Shown piece by piece: positions 49,915-58,091 of a stretch of DNA of 64,000 nucleotides. The stretch spans positions 62,001-126,000 of the forward strand of contig BAXG01000001.1 in assembly GCA_001310455.1 (NCBI GenBank), given 5' to 3'. The notes below the pieces were generated by a model. That model saw nothing but the letters and a program-made list of their open reading frames with translations, searched no databases and had not been told where the DNA came from. Position numbers and translations under genes: made by a program. This DNA is from Photobacterium sp. JCM 19050. GTDB lineage: Bacteria; Pseudomonadota; Gammaproteobacteria; Enterobacterales; Vibrionaceae. Position 1 is the stretch's first letter. Every line of letters starts with the position of its first letter.

Positions 49915-51426
49915 ATGTCAAATACAATAGAACAAAAAAACAGTGTCATTGATAAGATAGAGAGGTTTGGAGATAAAATTCCACATCCATTTTATATGTT
50001 TATTGCTTTGTGCATTGCTGTGGTTGCACTGTCGTGGGCGGTATCCATTTCAGGAAACAGTGTCATTCATCCTTCTACAGGAAATGAGGTCTACGTTAAA
50101 AACCTTTTTAGTGGAGAAGGGCTCGTATATGTCCTAACTTCGACTGTATCCAATTTTATTGCGTTTAAACCTCTCGGCCTTGTCCTTTGTATGATGTTAG
50201 CAGTAGGTCTACTGCAAGAGGTTGGATTAGCCGATGCGGCAATTAAACAGTCATTGTTAAATGCCCCGAGAAACATCGTCACAGCGTCGATTTTCCTAAC
50301 GGGGATTATCGGAAATCTGGCCTCTGACGCTGCATTTATTCTCGTTCCTCCTTTGGCGGGTATCATTTTTGCTGCTACAAACCGGAATCCAGTAGTGGGA
50401 ATTACCGCTGGTTTTGTTGCGGTTGCTGCGGGTTTCACTGCAAATATATTTATAGCTGGTACAGATGTTCTTTTGTCAGGTATATCTACAGAAGCCGCTA
50501 GTATTGTCGCTCCTGTTGAGGTAAGTCCGGTATCAAACTGGTACTTCATGCTGATTTCTGTTCCATTGCTAGTTATCGTTGGCACAGTACTGACCGACAA
50601 ATATATAGAACCAAGATTTGATAAGAAAACTAAGTTCAATTTTGGAAGCCAGAAGTCTGGAAATCAAGAAACGTATCATGTCTCTGATAAACAGAAAGAG
50701 GCGCTGAAATGGGCGGGCTATTCTTCAATCGCTTTCATTGCAGTCCTGCTGGTTCTGTTGTTACCTGAAGATTCTCCTTTGAGAAATGCCAATGGAGGCA
50801 TTGTCCCGTCACCGTTTCTTAAGGGAATGGTTCCCATCATTATGTCTTTCTTCTTTCTAAATGCTGTAGTTTATGGTGTAAAAGCCGGAGTCATTGAAAA
50901 AGCCAGTGACGTACCAGATCTAATGGCTAGATCTCTGAAGGGTATTGGAGGATATGTAGTATTAGTCTTCGTGATTGCTCAATTTATCGCGTGGTTCAAG
51001 TGGTCAAACCTGGCAATATTTGTTGCAGTAAACGGCGCAGAACTGTTAGCCGATGTTGAAATGCCAAAGTTCGCAATGCTTGCATTATTTATGATTCTTG
51101 CCGGATTGATGAACATGATTGTCTTTAGTGGATCAGCTCAATGGGCGATAATGGCCCCGGTGTTTATTCCCCTGTTCATGTTGTTGGACATTTCACCGGA
51201 ATACACTCAGATGGCTTACAGAATTGCCGATTCAACTACAAATATCATTTCTCCAACAAATCCATATATACCGATGATCCTTGCATTGATAGCAAAATAC
51301 AATCCGAAAGTTAAATTTGGGACATTCCTTTCAATGATGGTACCGTATGCATTCTTTTTGTTTAGTATTTGGGGTGGTGTTTTCCTCATTTATGCTATGA
51401 CAGGATTGCCCGTTGGTCCTATGTAA
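49915..51426 (+). CDS. AbgT-family transporter
   Basis: 503 residues, about 11 membrane segments, the standard AbgT length. Segments GNLASDAAFILVPPLAGIIF, GFTANIFIAGTDVLL and NMIVFSGSAQWAIMAPVF (the ion and substrate hairpins) and NIISPTNPYIPMIL are family signatures. AbgT proteins import p-aminobenzoyl-glutamate or export sulfonamides. AAAGGAG precedes the ATG. Co-transcribed with the M20 peptidase, and AT-rich like it. Confidence 0.9.
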   Translation: MSNTIEQKNSVIDKIERFGDKIPHPFYMFIALCIAVVALSWAVSISGNSVIHPSTGNEVYVKNLFSGEGLVYVLTSTVSNFIAFKPLGLVLCMMLAVGLLQEVGLADAAIKQSLLNAPRNIVTASIFLTGIIGNLASDAAFILVPPLAGIIFAATNRNPVVGITAGFVAVAAGFTANIFIAGTDVLLSGISTEAASIVAPVEVSPVSNWYFMLISVPLLVIVGTVLTDKYIEPRFDKKTKFNFGSQKSGNQETYHVSDKQKEALKWAGYSSIAFIAVLLVLLLPEDSPLRNANGGIVPSPFLKGMVPIIMSFFFLNAVVYGVKAGVIEKASDVPDLMARSLKGIGGYVVLVFVIAQFIAWFKWSNLAIFVAVNGAELLADVEMPKFAMLALFMILAGLMNMIVFSGSAQWAIMAPVFIPLFMLLDISPEYTQMAYRIADSTTNIISPTNPYIPMILALIAKYNPKVKFGTFLSMMVPYAFFLFSIWGGVFLIYAMTGLPVGPM

Positions 51427-51566
51427 AAAACTATTATTACTGTTGGCTAGGTATTCGTTTGGGCGTATTTGTCTTTCAGTTTCCACGCCTGTTGTTGCTT
51501 GAAGATGGTACAATCAAGGCGTGAATTTTGAGGGTTGCAGGTTCTAAATTAAAAATGAAAAACAAC

Positions 51567-52475
51567 CTAGTCGATAGATATATCTTTAAACTGTTCACTT
51601 ACATGTTTCCTTAGCGTTAGGTTAAACTCATCGACAATATTTCGATGAGTTTCTTTTTTTGTAATCAGCCCAATTGAGCGATATTGAACTGGATTGGTGA
51701 TAGGGATAAATTTCAAATTTTCATTAGCGTGCAGAGAGGCGATAGTCGAGGAGAGTATCGCGGAGCCAAGCTGGTTATTTACCATTCCCAACAGCGTAGA
51801 AGTATGGGATACCACTATGACTGGATCATAAATCAAACCCGCTTGATTAAAAGCCTGGTCAGCCAGTGTCCTAAGGCTATTTCCCGTGCTGATGCCGATG
51901 TTCGCATGAAGAATTACGTCTTCCCAACACAACTTTTTTTCAACACTCAATGGATGATTTTTGTGACATACAAAACATAGATGATCTTTAAATAAAAGCT
52001 CGAAATTTAGTTCTGAATTGTTTGGAGGTGTCCCAATACCAATGTCAGCTCTACCTTCGTAAACAGAAGTATTAATTTCATTTACTCTTTCTTCGATTAT
52101 ACGGAATGAAAAAGAAGGATATGTTTCTTTTAGATCGCTTATTGCCCTGGGAACTAAAGATGAGCACATGGAATATAAAGATGCTATTACCAGGCTTTTA
52201 TGATTACCGCTCTGGCGTGCCTTATTATCAAGTTCCCATTTCTCCAATCTGTTGACGATCAATTGTGCTTCCTTGTAGAACAATCTTCCTACGTCGGTAA
52301 GAAATATTTTTCTTCCTCTCTTTTCGATAAGAATTGAAGAAGTTTGGATCGCTAACTTTTGCATCATCTGGCTTAAAGCAGACTGTGTGACGTGTATTTT
52401 TTCAGCCGCAATGGTGAAGCTTTGTGTTTCAGCAAGCGTAACAAAAGCTTTTAATTGTCTGTAGCTAACATCCAT
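51567..52475 (-). CDS. LysR-family transcriptional regulator
   Basis: 302 residues. The N-terminal winged helix RQLKAFVTLAETQSFTIAAEKIHVTQSALSQMMQ is a LysR signature; the rest is a periplasmic-binding-like effector domain (GRADIGIGTPPN). It is convergent with the M20/AbgT pair rather than divergent, so if it controls them it does so at a distance (inference). It shares their AT-rich codon use and ends the cassette. No frame break occurs in any of the three cassette genes. Confidence 0.88.
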   Translation of the reverse strand: MDVSYRQLKAFVTLAETQSFTIAAEKIHVTQSALSQMMQKLAIQTSSILIEKRGRKIFLTDVGRLFYKEAQLIVNRLEKWELDNKARQSGNHKSLVIASLYSMCSSLVPRAISDLKETYPSFSFRIIEERVNEINTSVYEGRADIGIGTPPNNSELNFELLFKDHLCFVCHKNHPLSVEKKLCWEDVILHANIGISTGNSLRTLADQAFNQAGLIYDPVIVVSHTSTLLGMVNNQLGSAILSSTIASLHANENLKFIPITNPVQYRSIGLITKKETHRNIVDEFNLTLRKHVSEQFKDISID

Positions 52476-52730
52476 TGAAAAACCATATTAATGTCGGTTA
52501 AATAGAAAAGGTCACCCTCTAATTATAGTACGAGAATGTGCGGTTTTCGTCATAAATACTAATTGAAAATATTGATTTAGATAACATTTCCGATTGAATT
52601 TCGCAAGCACTGAAAGTCACATAAAAAAATGTGAGCTAGGAAATGTAAGGATAGTCTTATAAAGCAATGTTTCAAAATCTTGTATTAAGGAGGCCAATAT
52701 TAATAAGGCCTCCCCATCTATCGCTATACG
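52476..52730. other. Intergenic region between LysR and M48 genes with hairpin
   Basis: About 255 AT-rich bases. The hairpin at 52689-52713 (GGAGGCC/GGCCTCC) is a weak terminator for the M48 gene, which ends at 52731 on the minus strand. The promoter of the LysR gene lies above 52475. No gene is seen. Confidence 0.4.
52689..52713 (-). terminator. Hairpin downstream of the M48 peptidase gene
   Basis: GGAGGCC (52689-52695) and GGCCTCC (52707-52713) with an 11-base AT loop. The T-tract on the minus strand is poor. Confidence 0.5.
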
Positions 52731-53531
52731 TTAGATATTAGCAGGCCTATTGCATTGTGGCCGTTTAACCCCCGATAGGGGGAGTTTAGGTATTTCTTCC
52801 CTCAGGTCCTTAATTCGGGTGTTGCTTGATGGGTGGGTGGAGAGAAATTCGGGCGGCGCGCCTTTTGAAGCTTTGGCCATATTTTGCCAGAGCGAGACAC
52901 TTTCGCGAGGGTTAAATCCGGCTTCTGTCATCAGGTGTAAGCCGATGATGTCAGATTCAGATTCCTGAGTTCGCCCCCAAGGTAAAATGATGCCATAGGT
53001 AATTCCCGCCCCAAGTGCAGCAATAGCCAGTTCCTTGTGCTCACTGTTGGCAAGTGCAACGCCACCAATCATCATGCCGACACCGGCTAACTGCTGTTGC
53101 GTAACACGTTCATTACTGTGCTTGGCTAATACGTGTCCTATCTCATGACCAATCACAGCCGCGAGTTGGTCTTCATTTTTTGCAACTTTCAAAAGGCCGG
53201 TATAAACACCGATTTTTCCGCCTGGCAATGCGAAAGCGTTAACCTGTTTGCTGTCAAATACAACAACTTCCCAGGATTTAAAAGCCTCCTGCTTTGGTAC
53301 ATGTTTCAACAAGGCATCAGTCACACAGTTCACGTATCGGTTGATGGCAGGATCGCGTTCAATCTTTTCTTTCTTTTTGAGTTCTTCAAAAGACTGGGAA
53401 CCAAGCTGAGCCATTTGTGAGCTGTTCATCATCAGCAACTGGCTGCGGCCAGTAGGGGATTGGGCGCAGGCGGTTAATGCCAAAACAGAAAGGCCAACCA
53501 GTGCTTGTTTAATAGGTGAGCGAGTAAACAT
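52731..53531 (-). CDS. M48-family periplasmic metalloprotease lipoprotein (LoiP-like)
   Basis: 266 residues from the ATG at 53531 (the longer frame lacks a better site; AAGGA lies upstream at loose spacing). A lipobox LTACAQ marks it as a lipoprotein. The zinc motif HEIGH in VIGHEIGHVLAKHS and the distal ligand in ESESDIIG are present. Proteins of this type (LoiP, BepA relatives) degrade or assist outer-membrane proteins under stress. Single-gene unit. Confidence 0.87.
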   Translation of the reverse strand: MFTRSPIKQALVGLSVLALTACAQSPTGRSQLLMMNSSQMAQLGSQSFEELKKKEKIERDPAINRYVNCVTDALLKHVPKQEAFKSWEVVVFDSKQVNAFALPGGKIGVYTGLLKVAKNEDQLAAVIGHEIGHVLAKHSNERVTQQQLAGVGMMIGGVALANSEHKELAIAALGAGITYGIILPWGRTQESESDIIGLHLMTEAGFNPRESVSLWQNMAKASKGAPPEFLSTHPSSNTRIKDLREEIPKLPLSGVKRPQCNRPANI

Positions 53532-53641
53532 TGTCGGTTCGTTGTCCTTGATTACTTCATCATTCCAGTGAGTTATTATGACACGCAATTGCAGCACTGT
53601 ACGGTGCAGGTTTGAGTTTATTGCGATATGTCGGAGGTACT

Positions 53642-54076
53642 GTGTCAATCTGGAAAAAGCCTTTCACGCTGGAATCTCTCAATGCGAGTTCTCAAAACAC
53701 CTTGGTAGAACACCTTGGTATTGTCTATTCCGGATTTGATGACAACAGTCTGTCCGGCACGATGCCGGTTGCTCCTCATACCCATCAGCCACTTGGAATG
53801 CTCCATGGCGGAGCGTCTGTCGTGCTTGCTGAAACGCTGGGATCGCTAGCGGCCAATATGGCCGTTGAAGAAAACAAGTACTGTGTCGGTTTGGATATCA
53901 ATGCGAACCATATTCGTTCTATGCGCACTGGCAGTGTTACCGGTAAAGCAACACCTATCCACCTGGGGGCTACTACCCAGGTTTGGCAAATTGATATTCG
54001 TGATGAGCGAGACCTTATGGTGTGCACCAGCCGTTTAACCATGGCTGTGCTGACTAATAAGAAGGCATCGGCATGA
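53642..54076 (+). CDS. menI: Hotdog thioesterase, 1,4-dihydroxy-2-naphthoyl-CoA hydrolase type
   Basis: 144 residues. The start is GTG at 53642, with GGAGG 4 bases upstream; the upstream ATG has none. The sequence HLGIVY, THQPLGMLHGGASVVLAETLGS (catalytic glutamate) and HLGATTQVWQI match MenI/YdiI and the related YbdB. MenI hydrolyses DHNA-CoA in menaquinone synthesis; broad acyl-CoA activity is also known for YbdB-type proteins, so the assignment is not certain. The stop overlaps the next gene in an ATGA. Confidence 0.82.
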   Translation: MSIWKKPFTLESLNASSQNTLVEHLGIVYSGFDDNSLSGTMPVAPHTHQPLGMLHGGASVVLAETLGSLAANMAVEENKYCVGLDINANHIRSMRTGSVTGKATPIHLGATTQVWQIDIRDERDLMVCTSRLTMAVLTNKKASA

Positions 54077-54294
54077 CGTTTGATTTGGAAGCCGGGAAAC
54101 TGGTGGTCACTGGTCACGAAGTCTGGCTGAGGATGAAAAATCCCTCCATCACACTTCAGGCGACAACACAGGATATTCGAATCCTCGGTACGACACTGTT
54201 GGCAAATGGTACTGGGGTCTCTTGGAGCTTGGGGTTGCCGGATAAAGATGTCGCGCAAGCCATTGCCGTGGAAGCGGGAGTTTCGGTTGAGTGA
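54073..54294 (+). CDS. Small hypothetical protein, DUF3389-like
   Basis: 73 residues (MTFDLEAGKLVVTGHEVWLR, ending AIAVEAGVSVE), overlapping the thioesterase stop. The pattern GKLVVT.HEV followed by a VSWSL block resembles the DUF3389 proteins that follow this thioesterase in vibrios, as far as I recall. No signal peptide or membrane segment. Function unknown. Confidence 0.65.
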   Translation: MTFDLEAGKLVVTGHEVWLRMKNPSITLQATTQDIRILGTTLLANGTGVSWSLGLPDKDVAQAIAVEAGVSVE

Positions 54295-54299
54295 AAAGA

Positions 54300-54323
54300 G
54301 AAGAGGCCGGTAAGGCCTCTTTC
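54300..54323. terminator. Terminator after the thioesterase operon / yceI
   Basis: AAGAGGCC (54301-54308), short loop, GGCCTCTT (54314-54321). It serves the plus-strand pair and, less well, the minus-strand yceI. Confidence 0.75.
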
Positions 54324-54331
54324 AAATTGAT

Positions 54332-54901
54332 TTACTTCTTAATGCCTTCAACATGAAGTTCCATGTCTACGTAAGTAGATGGCCCCATTGCTTTGATACC
54401 AAAGTCTTTCAGTTCAAGGCGAGTTGTACCCTCAAAGCCGGCACGGTAGCCACCCCAAGGATCATTGCCTGCACCGACGAATGACGCATCAATTTCAATC
54501 GGCTGGGTCTTACCGTGTAAGGTTAAGTCGCCCATTATCGCCAGTTTGCCATCGCCCTTATCAACAACTTTGGTGCTTTTGAACGTGGCAGTGCCGTACT
54601 TGCCTGCATCAATAAAGTCATTGGAACGAAGGTGTTTGTCGCGCTCAGCATGGTTCGAATCCAGGCTGGTAGTATCTACAGATACCTCCACTGAGGATGC
54701 TGTTACATTGGCCGGGTCATAGCTGAACTCACCGGTAAAGGTGTTAAAACGCCCTTTAATAAAGCTATAGCCAAGGTGCGGAACCTTAAAGTTGATTGAC
54801 GCATGTGCGCCTTTTGAATCAATCATGTAGGTGTCTGCGGAAGCAGTGAACGGTACTGTCATCACGGCACTCAGGCCAAGAGCAAGCAAAGTCTTCTTCA
54901 T
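54332..54901 (-). CDS. yceI: YceI-family periplasmic lipocalin-like protein
   Basis: 189 residues with a signal peptide (cut after TASA). YMIDSKGAHASINFKVPHLG, VDTTSLDSNHAERDKHLRS and DLTLHGKTQPI are core YceI motifs of the lipocalin-like, polyisoprenoid-binding fold. The start overlaps the cytochrome b561 stop in an ATGA, as in the yceJ-yceI arrangement of E. coli. It likely carries an isoprenoid quinone or similar lipid in the periplasm. Confidence 0.88.
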   Translation of the reverse strand: MKKTLLALGLSAVMTVPFTASADTYMIDSKGAHASINFKVPHLGYSFIKGRFNTFTGEFSYDPANVTASSVEVSVDTTSLDSNHAERDKHLRSNDFIDAGKYGTATFKSTKVVDKGDGKLAIMGDLTLHGKTQPIEIDASFVGAGNDPWGGYRAGFEGTTRLELKDFGIKAMGPSTYVDMELHVEGIKK

Positions 54902-55425
54902 CGTGTTGAATCTCCAATCATTTTTCTGAGTGTATTGTCCTTGTTGATAAAGTGGTGCTTGAGTGCCGCTGCGGCATGTAAAACGGCAAAACTAACAAGA
55001 GTTAAAGCGGTGTAATAGTGAATTACGCCCGAGATATCAGCCTGGTCTTCGAACAATTTGCCCATTGCGGGAATGCTGAACCAATTAAACACATCAATAG
55101 GTCTGCCATCTTCGGTAGAAATGAGGTATCCGGAGACAAACAGTGTAAACATCAGCACATAAAGCAGTTTATGAACGAAATGTGCCGCGGCGATTTCCCA
55201 CTTCGCACCTTCAATAGCTGGGTGTCCCTTCAGCGCTTTCCAAAGCAGTCGGAGGATTGTCAGCAATGCCAGCATGACACCGATTGACCGGTGCCAGTCA
55301 GGTGCCGTTTTATACCATGGGCTGTAATATGTAAGGTCAACCATCCAAAGACCAACGCCAAACAAACCGAATACGGCGAGGGCAGATACCCAGTGAAAAA
55401 TACGAGCGGTCAGGTTGTATGACAT
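54898..55425 (-). CDS. yceJ: Cytochrome b561 family membrane protein
   Basis: About 175 residues with four membrane helices. Haem-ligand histidines lie in TARIFHWVSALAVFG, APDWHRSIG, FVHKLLYVLMF and VIHYYTALTLVSFAVLHAAAA. A di-haem b561 in this position passes electrons across the inner membrane, perhaps to the co-transcribed YceI cargo. The ATG at 55425 is used with AGGAG upstream. It heads the operon with yceI. Confidence 0.87.
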   Translation of the reverse strand: MSYNLTARIFHWVSALAVFGLFGVGLWMVDLTYYSPWYKTAPDWHRSIGVMLALLTILRLLWKALKGHPAIEGAKWEIAAAHFVHKLLYVLMFTLFVSGYLISTEDGRPIDVFNWFSIPAMGKLFEDQADISGVIHYYTALTLVSFAVLHAAAALKHHFINKDNTLRKMIGDSTR

Positions 55426-55588
55426 CAAGGCCCTCTCCTGTGAGTCCGGATGCGTGTCCGCCTCACTACGTAGTTACTGAAACAGTTGATTAAACTAAAG
55501 CCAGTTTAGAGGTTAGAGAGTAAATAATAAGTATTCTCTTTAGTTGAAGTCGTTCGAAAATTTGGAATGAGCTAATTAACAGCAATTT

Positions 55589-55612
55589 ATAGCCCGGAAG
55601 GAACCGGGCTAT
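55589..55612 (-). terminator. Terminator of folM-folX
   Basis: ATAGCCCGG and CCGGGCTAT with a six-base loop, about 20 bases after the folX stop on the minus strand. The T-run is modest. Confidence 0.7.
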
Positions 55613-55633
55613 TCGGTGTTTATAAGGGCAATA

Positions 55634-55996
55634 TCAGTCGGCCTTGCACCAACTCAGGCTAAGTGAAACAGAATCAGCGAACCTCAGTGCGTGAGGCTTA
55701 TCGATAGTCACTTTGGAGAAGGTTACCCACGGATGGCGGCATGTAATTTCCAGCACATCGGCGACTAACTTTTCTAGCAGCAGGAAGCGGCCTTGTTCTA
55801 CGTGGTCGATAATTTCCTTGGTAACGACTTTGTAGTTCAATGCATCTTCAACATTGTCGTCAATGCAGGCTTTTTCACCGGGGTAGTGAATTTCAAAATT
55901 GATGACGACATCCTGTTTTTTCTCGCGCTCTTCTTCGTTGAAGCCGATGTAGGTTCTCAGGCGAAGGTTTGTCACTGTAATAATGGCGTTTCGCAT
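55634..55996 (-). CDS. folX: Dihydroneopterin triphosphate 2'-epimerase FolX
   Basis: 120 residues from the ATG at 55996 (AAAGGATCC upstream), the usual FolX length. [39 protein letters not shown] and [18 protein letters not shown] match FolX closely, more than dihydroneopterin aldolase FolB. It converts dihydroneopterin triphosphate to the monapterin form for tetrahydromonapterin synthesis. It follows folM at 13 bases spacing on the same strand. Confidence 0.92.
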   Translation of the reverse strand: MRNAIITVTNLRLRTYIGFNEEEREKKQDVVINFEIHYPGEKACIDDNVEDALNYKVVTKEIIDHVEQGRFLLLEKLVADVLEITCRHPWVTFSKVTIDKPHALRFADSVSLSLSWCKAD

Positions 55997-56009
55997 AGGG
56001 ATCCTTTTC

Positions 56010-56723
56010 TTATCTGACGTTTCTTCCACCATCCAGGTGGATTGTCTGTGCGGTCATGTATTTGCTGGAAAGAATAAAATCGACGGCCCTCATAACCTCT
56101 CCTGGTCCGGGCTCCAGCTGCATTACTGACTTGCTGAGTGCTTTTGCTTTGTACGTATCGTCATCACCCTCATTAAACATGATAAGCGCCGGGGCTATGC
56201 TGTTTACCTTAATTTTAGGCGCCAACCTTGCTGCAAATGAAAGAGTCAGATTCTCCAGTGCCGCTTTGCTGGCAGCGTATGCCAAATGCTTCGCGCTGCC
56301 TTTCCCCGCCACAAAGTCTGTCATGTGGATGATGTCAGCAGAGCCAGACTCACCCGCTTCGAGTGAATCAGCAAGTGCAAGATTAATCAGGTATGGGGCT
56401 TTGACGTGAACATTCATCACGCTGTCCATGAGCCCACCGTAGTCTGAGGTGTTTTTCTCCGCATCCCAGGTAGATGCATTATGGATAACCGCAGAGAGGC
56501 GGGGCTTTATCTCTGCGAGATTTTCAATAAATTTCTTGATGCCATTTTCGGACGAAAAACCGGCTTTGATACAAACAACCCCCAATTGCCTTAGACGCAT
56601 AATGGAATCACGTTCGGTTCTGTATGTGACATAAACGGGGATATTTCTCTGCGCAAGCTGCTCAGCAATATGCAACCCGATCCTTTGTCCGCCACCTGTA
56701 ATCAATACACCGGGATGATCCAT
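56010..56723 (-). CDS. folM: Dihydromonapterin reductase FolM
   Basis: 237 residues. A short-chain dehydrogenase fold with [17 protein letters not shown], the catalytic [20 protein letters not shown] and the C-terminal LDGGRNVR typical of FolM. It reduces dihydromonapterin to tetrahydromonapterin, the cofactor for phenylalanine hydroxylase. GGAGG lies 9 bases before the ATG. The folM-folX pair forms an operon and is divergent from another SDR gene. Confidence 0.9.
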   Translation of the reverse strand: MDHPGVLITGGGQRIGLHIAEQLAQRNIPVYVTYRTERDSIMRLRQLGVVCIKAGFSSENGIKKFIENLAEIKPRLSAVIHNASTWDAEKNTSDYGGLMDSVMNVHVKAPYLINLALADSLEAGESGSADIIHMTDFVAGKGSAKHLAYAASKAALENLTLSFAARLAPKIKVNSIAPALIMFNEGDDDTYKAKALSKSVMQLEPGPGEVMRAVDFILSSKYMTAQTIHLDGGRNVR

Positions 56724-56843
56724 TTTTCAGGAATCCTCCTAAACTTTAATTAGAACATGATGATACGTTAGCACAACATTTGCGATCACCTGTGTTATCC
56801 ATGTCATAACATCAAAGTAAATTGTTGTTTTGGGGAAGCCGCA

Positions 56844-57557
56844 ATGAAAGAAGCCATTTTGGTAGCAGGAAGTAATGGAGCCATAGGGAAGGCGGTATGT
56901 GAAGCCATTCTCGCTGAGGGAAATTACAAGCTTTTGACTGTCAGCCGCACAGCGGCTCACTTCTCCGGTGCAGAGCATCTGACGGCGGATCTCAGTGATC
57001 CGGAATCATTGCCTGCGGTGAAAAGTTGGCTTGACGGTATGCGGGAAGACCTGGCCGGGGTTATCCATTGCGCCGGATTGCTTCACAATAGCCGGGTAAA
57101 GCCGGAAAAAGCGTTGTCGCAACTCAGGGCTGAATCACTGGCAGAATGTTTATCTGCGAATGTGTTGTCCCATGTTCACCTTGCTCAGGCTGTTGAGCAC
57201 AAACTCCGCAAAGATGACCCCTTTAGGTGGCTTTCGATAAGCGCACGGATAGGCAGTATTGATGATAATAGGCTCGGTGGTTGGTACAGCTATCGGATGA
57301 GCAAGGCAGCCCTGAACATGTTTATCAAGAATCTCAGTATTGAATGGGGCAGGAATTACGGACAGGTTTCAGTCGCAGCCATGCATCCGGGCACGACGTA
57401 CAGCCCTTTGTCTGAACCTTTTACCGCAAACTGGCCGAAAGAAAGCATCTTCACCCCCGAGCTTACAGCGCATCGTGTTCTCGATTGCTTTTCGTCATTA
57501 TTGCCTGAACACTCAGGAACCTTGTATCACTGGGATGGCGAAGTTATTCAATGGTAA
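56844..57557 (+). CDS. Short-chain dehydrogenase/reductase, C-factor (CsgA)-like
   Basis: 237 residues. The cofactor motif is AGSNGAIGKAV (an SDR TGxxxGxG variant), with NxxS replaced by LSISARIGSI, and the catalytic YSYRMSKAALN is complete. It is close to the C-factor/YciK-like SDRs of vibrios; the substrate is not known. A weak GGGGAAG lies upstream of the ATG. It is divergent from folM. It ends 30 bases before the convergent NlpC/P60 gene, with no clear terminator between. Confidence 0.85.
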   Translation: MKEAILVAGSNGAIGKAVCEAILAEGNYKLLTVSRTAAHFSGAEHLTADLSDPESLPAVKSWLDGMREDLAGVIHCAGLLHNSRVKPEKALSQLRAESLAECLSANVLSHVHLAQAVEHKLRKDDPFRWLSISARIGSIDDNRLGGWYSYRMSKAALNMFIKNLSIEWGRNYGQVSVAAMHPGTTYSPLSEPFTANWPKESIFTPELTAHRVLDCFSSLLPEHSGTLYHWDGEVIQW

Positions 57558-57586
57558 TACGGGCAGTTGATTTCCTGATCTGGCGA

Positions 57587-58060
57587 TCAGGGATACCGTC
57601 GTACTTGCCAGAAAGCTTTTGACCAGTAAGGGTTGTCCAATCGCGAAAGAATGACTCCTTTACTGGTCGAGGCGTGCATAAAGTGGTTATCCCCCACATA
57701 TACCCCCACGTGGTAGACCTTTCTGCCGGTCTTAAAGAATACGAGGTCACCCCGCTGCTTTTGGGAAAGGGAAACCTGTTTTCCCTTTTTCGCCTGGGCT
57801 TTTGTGGTTCTTGGCAAGTGGAAAGCGTATAGCTGCTGAAATGCGTGCTGTGTAAAAGCAGAGCAATCTATCCCTGATTTACTGTTACCGCCGTACCGAT
57901 AGGGGGTACCCTTCCATTCTGCAAAATATTCGGCAACGGGTTGGCTCAGTGCAGATTCGTAGTAACTGCCGTCATAAGGTGATTTTACAGCAGGGGATTG
58001 GCATCCACTCAGAACCAACGCAGATGCCAATATCAAGCCAATGTGGGGAGACTTTTTCAC
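57587..58060 (-). CDS. NlpC/P60-family lipoprotein peptidase
   Basis: 157 residues from GTG at 58060 (a TTG at 58090 would add ten). A lipobox LVLSGCQS follows a short signal. The catalytic cysteine is in GIDCSAFTQHAF, the histidine in VYHVGVYVGDNHFMHAS. It resembles Spr/MepS and NlpC, which cut peptidoglycan stem peptides in the periplasm. It follows glgX by two bases in the same direction, though the functions differ. Confidence 0.85.
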   Translation of the reverse strand: MKKSPHIGLILASALVLSGCQSPAVKSPYDGSYYESALSQPVAEYFAEWKGTPYRYGGNSKSGIDCSAFTQHAFQQLYAFHLPRTTKAQAKKGKQVSLSQKQRGDLVFFKTGRKVYHVGVYVGDNHFMHASTSKGVILSRLDNPYWSKAFWQVRRYP

Positions 58061-58091
58061 TGTCTTTGAAGAAAGAAAATACCTGAGCAAA

